Positions 55,887-63,875 of a DNA stretch of 64,000 nt are shown piece after piece (the first letter of the stretch is position 1; each line of letters starts with the position of its first letter). The stretch is from Blastopirellula marina (lineage in GTDB: Bacteria > Planctomycetota > Planctomycetia > Pirellulales > Pirellulaceae): assembly GCF_002967765.1 (NCBI RefSeq), contig NZ_PUHY01000016.1:269064-333063 (forward strand). Reading direction: 5' to 3'. A program made the translations under genes and the position numbers. The notes beneath the pieces were generated by a model. It did no database searches and was not told the DNA's origin. It was given only the letters and a program-made list of their open reading frames with translations.

Positions 55887-58718
55887 TTAAGCACTTTCCT
55901 CTAAGTACTCTTCATCGTCGTCTTCGTATTCCTCTTCTTCCTCGTCCGACTCCTCATACTCTTCTTCTTCGTACTCGGCTTCCTCGTCCTCTTCGTATTC
56001 GTACTCTTCGCCGTCGCCGTCTTCCTCTTCGTATTCTTCTTCCTCGTACTCCTCTTCGATCTCTTCGTCGATTTCCTCTTCTTCCTCTTCCTCCTCAGGA
56101 ATGTGCGGCTTGATCTTGTTCGATCGTTTTGCCTTTGGCGCGGCGGCAACCGGTTCCGGCTCGACTTCCGTCGGGGCGGACTGGCCTGATTTCATCAGTT
56201 CCCACTCTTCTGGTGTAATGACCACTTCGCGCGCCTGTGAGCCGTTATAGGGACCAACGATCCCGTCTTCCGCCATGAAATCGATCAGGCGGGCTCCGCG
56301 ACCATAGCCCACGCCTAATGCCCGCTGCAGGAGCGACACGCTTCCGCGTTGCTCGGCGACAATCACGTCGACGGCTGCTTCGTATAGTTCGTCTCGCTTC
56401 TTCATCTTGGCCGGGTCGGCGGTCGCGCCGTCTTCGACCTTCAGTTGGACGAGCTCTTTCACGAAGTCTTGCTCGCCCGTACTGACGAATTCGACGACGC
56501 GGTTGATCTCTTCGTCGCTCAGGTACGTACCTTGACCACGCATCAGCGTCGACGTGCCTGGCCAGAGGAATAACATGTCACCATTGCCCAGCAGCTTGTC
56601 GGCCCCCATTTCGTCGAGAACCACGCGGCTGTCCGTACGACTGGCGACCTGGAAGGAGATACGTGCTGGTAAGTTGGATTTGATCAAACCGGTAATAACG
56701 TCCACGGTCGGCTTCTGCGTGGCGAGAATCAGGTGGATACCGACCGCTCGCGACTTTTGGGCCAATCGAATAATGTGTTGTTCAACTTCCTTACCGGCAG
56801 TCATCATCATGTCGGCGATTTCGTCCGCCACGATCACGATGTAGGGCAAGTGCGTCGCGACGTTGTTCCGTTCCCCCTCATCTTCGCAGCCCATGCGATC
56901 CCAGATTTCTTCTTCACCAAGTGCGTTGAACGCACTCAAGTGACGCACACCAACCTGGGCAAGCAGTTGGTAACGCTCTTCCATCTTTTCGACGGCCCAA
57001 GCCAGGATCGCTTCGGCCTTCTTCATGTCGGTCACCACCGGGTGCATCAAATGCGGCAGTGTGCGGTAGCACGAGAGTTCGACCATTTTCGGGTCGATCA
57101 TCAGCATGCGAACTTCATCGGGACGGCGCGTCATCAAGATCGAGGTGATTAGCGCGTTCAAACAGACCGACTTACCGGTACCCGTACGACCGGCGATCAG
57201 AAGGTGAGGCATCGCTGCGAGGTCGACCGCCAACGAGTTCCCCGAAACGTCCTTACCGAGGAAGATCGGCACCTTCATCTTGTTCATGCGACCGCTGGCT
57301 TCTTCCATCACCTCGCGTAAACGCACCATCTGGCGTTCTTCGTTCGGGACTTCGATACCAACGGTGTTCTTGCCGGGGATCGGTGCCACGATACGCACAC
57401 TGGGCACTCGCAGGGCAATTGCCAGGTCGTCGGCCAGGCCGGTGATTTTCGACAAACGCAGCCCTGCTTCGAGCTCGACTTCGTACTGCGCAATGACCGG
57501 GCCCGTTTCGATTTCGACCACTTTCACGTTGAAGCCGAAGTTGAGGAACGTTTTCTCGAGAACTTTCGCCTTCTGGCGGACTTCACGTTCCTGTTCTTCG
57601 AACGAGAAGTCGTCGCTCTCGATCAACAGTTCGATCGGCGGCAATTCGTAGTTCTTTGGATTCGATCGGCCATCGGCAGCGCTGTCCAGTTCGCTCATCA
57701 CCGACTTGCGGTCTTCGTCCTGTTTCTCCTTCTTGCTCTTGCGCGACTTGACCGAAAGAGGTGACGTTTCCTGAGGCTTGTCGACGCGAGTGATCGGAAC
57801 TTCCTCGTCGATTTCCTCTTCCTCGAGTTCCTCTTCGACTTCTTCGTCGATCTCTTCTTCCTCTTCTGGCTCCTCCTCGTCGACTTCTTCTTCGTCGATT
57901 TCCTGTTCGCCGCCTAGGACTTCTTCGCCATCCTCAAACGGAATCTCTTCGTCAACGTCGGTCTTGATCTGGCGACCGCCGATCTTGATGCGAACCCCCT
58001 TCTCGTCGACCTCTTCCTCTTCGTATTCGTACTCATCTTCTTCGCCATCTAAACCGAATTCAGCCCGCAGTTTGGCACGCTTCTCTTCGGCCAGGCGTTC
58101 GCGACGACTCTTCCAGGCGGCCGCACCGGCCTGAGTCTTTTCCTTCGCCTTCACGAGGCCCCAAACAGTAATGCGGACCAGTTCGTACTCGGTACAAAGC
58201 AGCAGCCCGCAAGCGATGACCGTGAGGCAAAGAATCACGCTGCCGGTTGTGGCGAAGTGCTCGCTGAGGAATTGCTGGCCGACCAAACCAAGCTTGCCAC
58301 CCGAACCGCTGATCGGCCCTGGCGAAGCCCCAGGGACGACGATGGTCACCAGAGTCGTGATGCCAGCTAATGTGGCCAGCCAACCCGCCAGGCGAATCGC
58401 AGGCGACGTAATCTCGCGCCGCATGAGAAGGACCACATCGAGCGTGCCGAGGCTAACCACGGCGAAGTAAGCCCCAATCCCCAGCGTTACCAACAGAAAG
58501 TCAGCCGCCAACGCGCCGATGCCACCACACAGGTTATGCACGACTTGCGGTTGAGGAAAAACAACTTGATCAGGCTGATAAAAATTTGCCAGCGGAGCAG
58601 GAAGTTCTCCGATCGCATCGTCGGCGCGATACGACAACAGCGACAACGCCAGGAAGATTGTCAGCGCGGACAATCCTATGGCGATCAAATCTCGCTGGAT
58701 ACTTCGCTCTTCGAACAT
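55887..58718 (-). CDS. ftsK: DNA translocase FtsK/SpoIIIE with long acidic tracts
   Basis: A 943-residue protein. The N-terminus holds four membrane segments (residues about 10-200) that anchor it at the septum. A linker with a long Glu/Asp-rich stretch follows (about 215-310). The motor domain has Walker A HLLIAGRTGTGKSVCLNALI near 515 and Walker B IVIVADEIADMM near 630; the gamma winged helix that reads KOPS-like sites is near 785-840 (RALGVGYGRGARLIDFMAEDG). The last 75 residues are almost all Glu, Asp and Tyr (EEYEEEEYEE), not a usual FtsK part. It pumps DNA at division to resolve chromosome dimers. Confidence 0.95.
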   Translation of the reverse strand: MFEERSIQRDLIAIGLSALTIFLALSLLSYRADDAIGELPAPLANFYQPDQVVFPQPQVVHNLCGGIGALAADFLLVTLGIGAYFAVVSLGTLDVVLLMRREITSPAIRLAGWLATLAGITTLVTIVVPGASPGPISGSGGKLGLVGQQFLSEHFATTGSVILCLTVIACGLLLCTEYELVRITVWGLVKAKEKTQAGAAAWKSRRERLAEEKRAKLRAEFGLDGEEDEYEYEEEEVDEKGVRIKIGGRQIKTDVDEEIPFEDGEEVLGGEQEIDEEEVDEEEPEEEEEIDEEVEEELEEEEIDEEVPITRVDKPQETSPLSVKSRKSKKEKQDEDRKSVMSELDSAADGRSNPKNYELPPIELLIESDDFSFEEQEREVRQKAKVLEKTFLNFGFNVKVVEIETGPVIAQYEVELEAGLRLSKITGLADDLAIALRVPSVRIVAPIPGKNTVGIEVPNEERQMVRLREVMEEASGRMNKMKVPIFLGKDVSGNSLAVDLAAMPHLLIAGRTGTGKSVCLNALITSILMTRRPDEVRMLMIDPKMVELSCYRTLPHLMHPVVTDMKKAEAILAWAVEKMEERYQLLAQVGVRHLSAFNALGEEEIWDRMGCEDEGERNNVATHLPYIVIVADEIADMMMTAGKEVEQHIIRLAQKSRAVGIHLILATQKPTVDVITGLIKSNLPARISFQVASRTDSRVVLDEMGADKLLGNGDMLFLWPGTSTLMRGQGTYLSDEEINRVVEFVSTGEQDFVKELVQLKVEDGATADPAKMKKRDELYEAAVDVIVAEQRGSVSLLQRALGVGYGRGARLIDFMAEDGIVGPYNGSQAREVVITPEEWELMKSGQSAPTEVEPEPVAAAPKAKRSNKIKPHIPEEEEEEEEIDEEIEEEYEEEEYEEEDGDGEEYEYEEDEEAEYEEEEYEESDEEEEEYEDDDEEYLEESA

Positions 58719-58898
58719 GCGATGCTATCAGGAAAACGGGGAGATCGATGGAAGCCAGTCCGAACCCAAAACTCGGAAGCCGGCGCTCCACTGTCCTCCT
58801 TCGGCTTTGCTAGCGACAAAGCCACAATGCGTTTTTTTCCCACGCAAACGATTCTCTAGAAGCCATATCCCACAAGCATGGCACCATCGTTACAGCCG

Positions 58899-59774
58899 CT
58901 ACAAGTAGTCGTTGGCGAAGTTCCGCACCGATCGCCAACCACCCTCTTTGCCGGGTTGGACCACGGCAAGCAGGTTGCCGGCCGCATCGACCACAGCCGC
59001 TTCCCGGGCCTCGGCCACGTCGATCGAAATCAGCTTGCCGTGCACCAGTCGCACGATATCCTCCTGCCCAACGGTTACTTGAGACAGGCCCTGCACGGCT
59101 TGCACTGTGGGCAAGAGCGATCGTTCGATCGTCGCGCGATCGAACCCTTCGCATGGATTCACCGCATCTTCCCGCCGAAAATTGCCGATCGCAGTTCGGG
59201 CAAGTTCGGCCATGACCGCTTCGGTCCCCAATTGTTGGGCCAAATCGCGCCCGAGCGATCGGACATAGGTTCCACTTCCACACCGGATCTCTAACCAGAG
59301 ATCGGGATAGTGATAGGCCAGGACTTCGATCGAATAGATTTCGATCTCGCGAGCTGCAAGCTCGACCTTCTTTCCTTGTCGAGCCAGATCGTACGCCCGC
59401 TTCCCAGCGATCTTTAAAGCCGAGAAGGCAGGCGGAACTTGCATGATTTTGCCATGCAACAAGGGAAGCGCCGCGTCGATCTGCTCGCGCGATGGCTGGG
59501 GCGGATTGATGAGCGTCTCGACGTGCCCTTCGATGTCTTCCGTTTCGCTCTTCTTTCCCAGAATAAACTTCGCGACGTACGTCTTGGGAAGCCGCTGGAT
59601 GTACTCGATTAGTTTCGTTCCGTGCCCCACAGGGCAAACCAGCACGCCGGTTGCCAAGGGATCGAGTGTGCCCGCATGCCCTGTTTTTACTGGGCGAATC
59701 AACCGCTGGACGATGTTCACGATATCGCGTGAGGTCTTGCCGGCTGGCTTGTTGAGATTCAGAATTCCGTGCAT
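58899..59774 (-). CDS. truB: tRNA pseudouridine-55 synthase
   Basis: A 291-residue enzyme that makes pseudouridine 55 in the T-loop of tRNAs. The catalytic Asp is in GHAGTLDPLATGVLVC near residue 38; GILNLNKPAGKTS at the start and RCGSGTYVRSLGRDLA near 182 are typical of TruB. Length fits. ATG at 59774. It lies upstream of ftsK on the same strand with a 180-bp gap. No rbfA or infB neighbour is present, unlike many genomes. Confidence 0.95.
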   Translation of the reverse strand: MHGILNLNKPAGKTSRDIVNIVQRLIRPVKTGHAGTLDPLATGVLVCPVGHGTKLIEYIQRLPKTYVAKFILGKKSETEDIEGHVETLINPPQPSREQIDAALPLLHGKIMQVPPAFSALKIAGKRAYDLARQGKKVELAAREIEIYSIEVLAYHYPDLWLEIRCGSGTYVRSLGRDLAQQLGTEAVMAELARTAIGNFRREDAVNPCEGFDRATIERSLLPTVQAVQGLSQVTVGQEDIVRLVHGKLISIDVAEAREAAVVDAAGNLLAVVQPGKEGGWRSVRNFANDYL

Positions 59775-59973
59775 GCGACTCTAATTCGTGCGAAACTGTG
59801 GGGCGAGGAACAATTATTCCTCGCAATATCCGAAGACAACAAGGGGTCTGAATCAACGTTCGCTTCCGATCGCCGCGTCGCCACTGATAAATCTTGGCCC
59901 GCCGCATGAGCCCCTTCAAACTTCGATTGAACTGCTTAAGAACTAACATTGTAGGCATCTTCCTGTGAACTTC

Positions 59974-60483
59974 ATGATTCGTATTGTTTTGATGATTTCG
60001 TTTTCACTGTTCGTGATCTCTGGCTGTGGGAAAACGCCTCCCCCACAACCAGTCGCCGTTGCCGTGCCGCCAGGCATGACGGTCGAGATCTACGAACTTG
60101 ATCCCACGCAAGACCCCAGCAGCCTCACCGCCGTGCATCCCGAGACGGGCAAGCCGATCTTCCTGAAAACGCCCCCGCTGATTGCTACCAGCGATGTCGC
60201 GACCATCGCCGAGGTGGTCGAATCGCCCCCGCTTCACTCCGAATCGCCCCCGCTTCACTCCGAATCGGCCACGCTGCAAATCAACCTGAACCCGACCGGC
60301 GCCACCAATATGGCCACCGCGACCGCCACACCGAGCGGGCAAGAGCTGGCCATCGTCGTCAATGGCGTGACCGTCGCAGTTGCCCAAGTACGGACACAAA
60401 TCAGTGATAAAATGGTCATCCAGGGAGGTAACGACACAGGGGAATTCCAGCGTCAAATCGGCATGCTCACCGGCGGCAAATAG
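59974..60483 (+). CDS. Lipoprotein with a SecD P1-head-like domain
   Basis: About 169 residues from the ATG at 59974; a GTG at 59965 would add three. The signal RIVLMISFSLFVISGC has the lipobox VISGC. The last 70 residues (INLNPTGATNMATATA, then GQELAIVVNGVTVAVAQV) look like the P1 head subdomain of SecD: L-x-P-x-GA...GxxLAIVxxGxVxxAP...I.GxF. This is inferred from pattern, not from a search. The middle contains a tandem SPPLHSE repeat. It is periplasmic if the lipobox is used. There is no operon partner. Confidence 0.65.
   Translation: MIRIVLMISFSLFVISGCGKTPPPQPVAVAVPPGMTVEIYELDPTQDPSSLTAVHPETGKPIFLKTPPLIATSDVATIAEVVESPPLHSESPPLHSESATLQINLNPTGATNMATATATPSGQELAIVVNGVTVAVAQVRTQISDKMVIQGGNDTGEFQRQIGMLTGGK
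60220..60261 (+). repeat. Two tandem 21-bp repeats inside the lipoprotein gene
   Basis: GAATCGCCCCCGCTTCACTCC occurs twice in direct succession and is followed by a diverged third start (GAATCGGCCACGCTG). It encodes the repeated ESPPLHS unit and could change copy number without shifting frame. Confidence 0.85.
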
Positions 60484-60822
60484 CCACTCGCAGCAAGCTT
60501 CGCGTTTGACTTCCCTCAAGCATCCCAGCCAGGCGCTTCAAACTTCAAACGCCCTGCGAGCATTTTCTTGAGCACGCCAGAGATAAGCCTGTACAGGCAG
60601 CAGGCTTACGGCCGTGAAAAACTTTTTCTTAAGTTTACATCCGCCCACTGGGGCGGAAGCGTTTCACGTTTTCCATGCGATGCTGAGGGAGTGAAGAGAA
60701 CCACAGATTGCACCGATGGGTGCCTGCAATGCATCACCAGATGACAATTGCTCACTTAGTAATAACGCATGTGTTGGCACGAGTGGCCGTGACACGAACA
60801 TTCTATCAAGGTGAAGGACATA
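60484..60822. other. Intergenic stretch at the start of the accessory tail
   Basis: About 340 bp with no supported gene. TAAGCCTG and CAGGCTTA form a hairpin (about 60575-60610) that could end the lipoprotein transcript, without a T-tract. Base composition becomes visibly more AT-rich to the right. Confidence 0.35.
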
Positions 60823-60969
60823 GTGTTTCGGAATCTAATAACAGATACAACTAAGCGTCGATTGGTCGGCACAGCCATTGCGATATTCGCCGTGTCTGCT
60901 GTTGTGCTGTATTATTATCGCTGGAGTAGATTTATGGTGTCAGGACTCTTTGTTTGTGTTGGACGATGA
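60823..60969 (+). CDS. Small membrane ORF ending inside repeat copy 1, 48 aa
   Basis: A GTG at 60823 with GAAGG upstream opens a 48-residue frame: a basic N-terminus (MFRNLITDTTKRRLVG) and one hydrophobic helix (TAIAIFAVSAVVLYYY). The last 11 residues (MVSGLFVCVGR) are encoded by the repeat element beginning at 60935, and the stop lies in it. This suggests an ORF truncated or re-ended by insertion of the repeat. It may not be expressed. Confidence 0.35.
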   Translation: MFRNLITDTTKRRLVGTAIAIFAVSAVVLYYYRWSRFMVSGLFVCVGR

Positions 60970-61057
60970 GAAGAGATGGTGAGACACCTATCGGCGGCTA
61001 TTTGGCCAAGACAAGCTTCCGGACAAACGTGAGAAGGACACAAAGAGTTGACACCTT
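60935..61057 (+). repeat. 125-bp element with inverted-repeat ends, copy 1
   Basis: Begins GGTGTCAGGACTCTTTGT and ends ACAAAGAGTTGACACCTT; the ends are inverted repeats, the right one missing two C. The middle contains CCTATCGGCGGCTATTTGGCC and GACAAGCTTCCGGACAAACG, shared with copies 2-4. Same orientation as the others. It overlaps the end of the small membrane ORF. Confidence 0.9.
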
Positions 61058-61154
61058 ACTTTGTTCCTGGTGCATTGTTTGACTTCTATAAGGCTCGCTA
61101 TCCGAGCATGGCAGATGATGCACTTTGCGATATCCTTCGACAAGGGCTTTAACT

Positions 61155-61931
61155 ATGGATATTCGAGAATCCATTCGCATTGAGGGAATGCCTTTTCCTA
61201 AGCCATTGCCGGTGCCGTTGGAATTACTCCGGAGAATATTTTCCGAACATGGCCTTTATTTCGAGGACATGGGCAACAAGAGAAGTGTTAAGTTCACTGG
61301 TTCGTATGAGCCGACACGCCTGAGTAAGGTTCAGGAAATTGTCGATGATCAGCATTGGGATGTTAAGGTATCACGGACCATATGGCCAGAGTACGACGAC
61401 AGCGATTACCAGCGAGCTCCGCTGTGGGAGGTATTATTCCCCGATCTTTGGATTGACGAGATTGATTTTTCTTCGACTTGTGGAGAATGTGGACGCAAGC
61501 GAATTGTGGTAGACACGAGCGTCCGTGTCTCGGAAGTGAAGTCAAAGAAGCCACTTCACAGTGTCAACGGCCAATTCAAGATTGTCTCTGCGGAAGTAAA
61601 AGCCGCAATCGAAGAATCACTTGTCGGAGCGTGTTTTCTTCCGTTTGATCAACAAGAAAGATATTTCTACTTGCAGGCAATGTGTAACCTAGGACCGTTG
61701 ATCCTACACGATAATGAGGTGGTCGCGCACTCCGGCGAATGTTCCAAGTGCAATCTTCCCAAGTTTACGACATTATTCGGTCCACTTCGATATGGGAAAT
61801 CACGTTGGTCGGGTGAAGATATCGTGCACGAGTCATTTCACAACTCTTGTCTATTCACTCCGTTAGCGTTCGATTTGCTGCGAACATTTGATCAAGACCT
61901 AAGCCGCGTTGGCATCGCTTTATTGGATTAA
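61155..61931 (+). CDS. Hypothetical protein with two CxxC pairs, possible immunity-type
   Basis: A 258-residue protein from the ATG at 61155 (a TTG frame from 61125 is less likely). Two cysteine pairs, CGECGRK near residue 114 and CSKCNLPK near 196, could bind one zinc ion. The C-terminus ESFHNSCLFTPLAFDLLRTF resembles the end of the double-CXXCG (SitI6-like) immunity family of Myxococcus, but this is a weak, pattern-based hint. Soluble, no signal. It stands between repeat copies 1 and 2, in AT-rich DNA with codon use unlike the core genes, suggesting recent gain. Confidence 0.5.
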   Translation: MDIRESIRIEGMPFPKPLPVPLELLRRIFSEHGLYFEDMGNKRSVKFTGSYEPTRLSKVQEIVDDQHWDVKVSRTIWPEYDDSDYQRAPLWEVLFPDLWIDEIDFSSTCGECGRKRIVVDTSVRVSEVKSKKPLHSVNGQFKIVSAEVKAAIEESLVGACFLPFDQQERYFYLQAMCNLGPLILHDNEVVAHSGECSKCNLPKFTTLFGPLRYGKSRWSGEDIVHESFHNSCLFTPLAFDLLRTFDQDLSRVGIALLD

Positions 61932-62172
61932 TCATCCCCCTGCATTTTCCCGCTCATCGGAGTATGTTCTTAGTGACAGGAGCTTCACGCTGTGGAGTCG
62001 TGACGTGGCGAAGAAATAGTACGCCTGCCTGCGTATGATGGGGCACGCCAGCTTACTTAAAGGCGTTTCCGAAGCTTTATTTTGTGCTTGGCAGCGTGCC
62101 GGCTCGTGACCTGCAACCGAAACACTGAACCACTGTAAATGAGAATTTTAAGATTTAAGGTGTCAGGGATTT

Positions 62173-62298
62173 AAGGTGTCAGGACTCTTTGTTTGTGCTG
62201 GACGATGAGAAGAGATGGTGAGACCCCTATCGGCGGCTATTTGGCCAAGACAAGCTTCCGGACAAACGTGAGAAGGACACAAAGAGTCCTGACACCTT
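62173..62298 (+). repeat. 125-bp element with inverted-repeat ends, copy 2
   Basis: The best copy: it begins AAGGTGTCAGGACTCTTTGT and ends ACAAAGAGTCCTGACACCTT, a perfect 20-bp terminal inverted repeat. A partial extra end (AAGGTGTCAGGGATTT) lies just before it. It ends 21 bp before the TPR gene start. Confidence 0.93.
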
Positions 62299-62319
62299 TT
62301 TTGTTCAAGGATTAGCTAC

Positions 62320-63009
62320 ATGCATAAGGATGACACGCTACATCGCTGTGAAGAGCTTGAAGAAGCAGAGCTGTTTGATGATGCATTGGACCTTTTGAAC
62401 GAAGCAGTTTTGTCCGCTCCTTATGACCCAGACTATTTGATAATGCGAGGCCGACTGCTGTCACTTCGCTTTTCAGACCACGCCGCAGCAATAGCTGACT
62501 TACTCGAGGCAAGGCGTTTCACACCTCGGAGCTGTGAACTACATCAACTTCTCAGTTTATCGTACTTAAGTCTCAACGAATTAGATCAGGCACAGGAAAG
62601 TGCTGACACTGCTATTGAGATTGACCCAAGTGACTTTATGTCACACATTTGCATGGGGCGTTGCATGATAATGCAACATAGATTTCATGCAGCCAAAAGC
62701 AGCTTTGAAGCTGCCGTCACTCTTTCGCCTACTAGTGAATTGGCTCTAAAAGGACTAGGTGAATCGTACTTTTCGATGGATGACTTTGAAAATGCGATTG
62801 CGTCCTTTCGACGTGCCTCGGATATCTGCCCCACTACGTTATTGTTTATCGACTTGGCTAGATCGTATTTGAAGCTCGGAAATCCCGAACAAGCAATCTA
62901 TTACTTGGAGCAAGCGAACAAGTTGCCTTTCGAACACGGGCTAGACTTAGTAATCGCAGGCTATATGAAGAAAGCCCTTTCACTTCGCGAGACACGGTCG
63001 TCATCTTAG
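62320..63009 (+). CDS. Tetratricopeptide-repeat protein
   Basis: A 229-residue protein made of about six TPR-like 34-residue helix pairs. Typical positions are seen in YDPDYLIMRGRLLSLRFSDH, AQESADTAIEIDPSDFMSHI, AKSSFEAAVTLSPTSELALK and AIASFRRASDICPTTLLF. TPR proteins are scaffolds for protein complexes. No other domain, signal or membrane segment. The gene lies between repeat copies 2 and 3 and has AT-rich codon use, like its neighbours, so it looks acquired. Confidence 0.75.
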   Translation: MHKDDTLHRCEELEEAELFDDALDLLNEAVLSAPYDPDYLIMRGRLLSLRFSDHAAAIADLLEARRFTPRSCELHQLLSLSYLSLNELDQAQESADTAIEIDPSDFMSHICMGRCMIMQHRFHAAKSSFEAAVTLSPTSELALKGLGESYFSMDDFENAIASFRRASDICPTTLLFIDLARSYLKLGNPEQAIYYLEQANKLPFEHGLDLVIAGYMKKALSLRETRSSS

Positions 63010-63048
63010 TAGCTCGCTGGGTCTCTTTAAGGTGTCAGAAAGATTTAC

Positions 63049-63173
63049 GATGTCAGGACTCTTTGTTTGTGCTGGACTATGAGAAGAGATGGCGAGACCC
63101 CTATCGGCGGCTTTTTGGCCAAGACAAGCTTCCGGGCAAACGTGAGACGGACACAAAGAGTCCTGACACCTTA
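63049..63173 (+). repeat. 125-bp element with inverted-repeat ends, copy 3
   Basis: Begins GATGTCAGGACTCTTTGT and ends ACAAAGAGTCCTGACACCTT, with the shared core. As with copy 2, a partial extra end (AAGGTGTCAGAAAGATTT) precedes it. It starts 39 bp after the TPR stop. Confidence 0.92.
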
Positions 63174-63319
63174 AATTTATCCTACAGAGCCTGAGGGACC
63201 AATTTTTTCGTGCGAGTGTGTGGTTTTGGTGAAGAAGCTCCCGTTTTGCCTGTGTTTTCGAATATAGTTGCCATAAGCGTTTACACTGTCCATAACTCGA
63301 AGCCCATGCAAACAAGACG

Positions 63320-63502
63320 CTACCGCCAGTACTGATTATACCATAAATAGGCAACTCCAGTCACGGAAAACACTACTGTTGTTATGTATATGCTTCGACT
63401 CACTGGGTTCGCATCAACGCTTGCAATACCGAAAAACACAGCACTGACAGAGAAAACAAATGTAGCTGTTAAACAGCAGATTATTGGCAACTTGTTTGGC
63501 AT
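63320..63502 (-). CDS. Small membrane protein, 60 aa
   Basis: A 60-residue frame from the ATG at 63502 with two hydrophobic helices: LPIICCLTATFVFSVSAVFF and SIYITTVVFSVTGVAYLWY, joined by a short polar loop. It ends in NQYWR. The ribosome site GAGAGA is weak. It is 29 bp after another small membrane ORF on the same strand. Two-helix peptides of this kind occur as toxins or small transport accessories, but nothing here shows which. Confidence 0.4.
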   Translation of the reverse strand: MPNKLPIICCLTATFVFSVSAVFFGIASVDANPVSRSIYITTVVFSVTGVAYLWYNQYWR

Positions 63503-63531
63503 ATCAAATATCTCTCACGCAATTGCAATGG

Positions 63532-63648
63532 TCAGTCTCTGCAGGTGCGAGCATAGTCAATCGCCGCTAACGCACAAACCCCTGCAAGAAGTCCAAGGAG
63601 AATGGCACCAATGCCCGCTCCAATTAGTACCGCCATCCAAATGGCCAT
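63532..63648 (-). CDS. Small membrane peptide, 38 aa
   Basis: A 38-residue frame from the ATG at 63648 with one Gly/Ala/Leu-rich helix (MAVLIGAGIGAILLGLLAGV) and a short polar tail (DYARTCRD). No clear ribosome site. Sitting directly upstream of the 60-residue membrane ORF it could form a two-gene unit, but both may be chance. Confidence 0.28.
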   Translation of the reverse strand: MAIWMAVLIGAGIGAILLGLLAGVCALAAIDYARTCRD

Positions 63649-63670
63649 AGCCGAACAAGCAAGCCCGGAG

Positions 63671-63828
63671 GATTTACGGTGTCAGGATTCTTTGTTTATG
63701 TTGGACTATGAAAAGAGATCGCAAGACACCTATCGGCGGCTTTTTGGCCAAGACAAGCTTCCGGGCTGACTGCAGGGCTTGTATGTTTCGGGCGGCGACT
63801 GAGAAGCGAGAAGAATCAGGACACCTTA
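63671..63828 (+). repeat. Element with inverted-repeat ends, copy 4 (diverged)
   Basis: Begins CGGTGTCAGGATTCTTTGT, has the shared core CCTATCGGCGGCTTTTTGGCC and GACAAGCTTCCGGGC, and ends AGAATCAGGACACCTT. It is longer than the others (about 158 bp), with a different right half. The left GATTC and right GAATC are changed together relative to GACTC/GAGTC of copies 1-3, so the end pairing is kept at that base. Confidence 0.85.
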
Positions 63829-63875
63829 ACTCTGCCCAGGTGTTATCATGGCGACAACACAACAGATAGAGAGTA

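Noticed and set aside
60967..61050. 28-codon frame MRRDGETPIGGYLAK inside the repeats as a conserved peptide gene
   Set aside because: It has no ribosome site, and its conservation is explained by conservation of the repeat DNA.
60935..63828. Reading the four repeats as a CRISPR array or integron attC sites
   Set aside because: They are too long and too far apart for CRISPR, and the ends lack the attC core GTTRRRY. A cassette-like layout is kept as an inference only.
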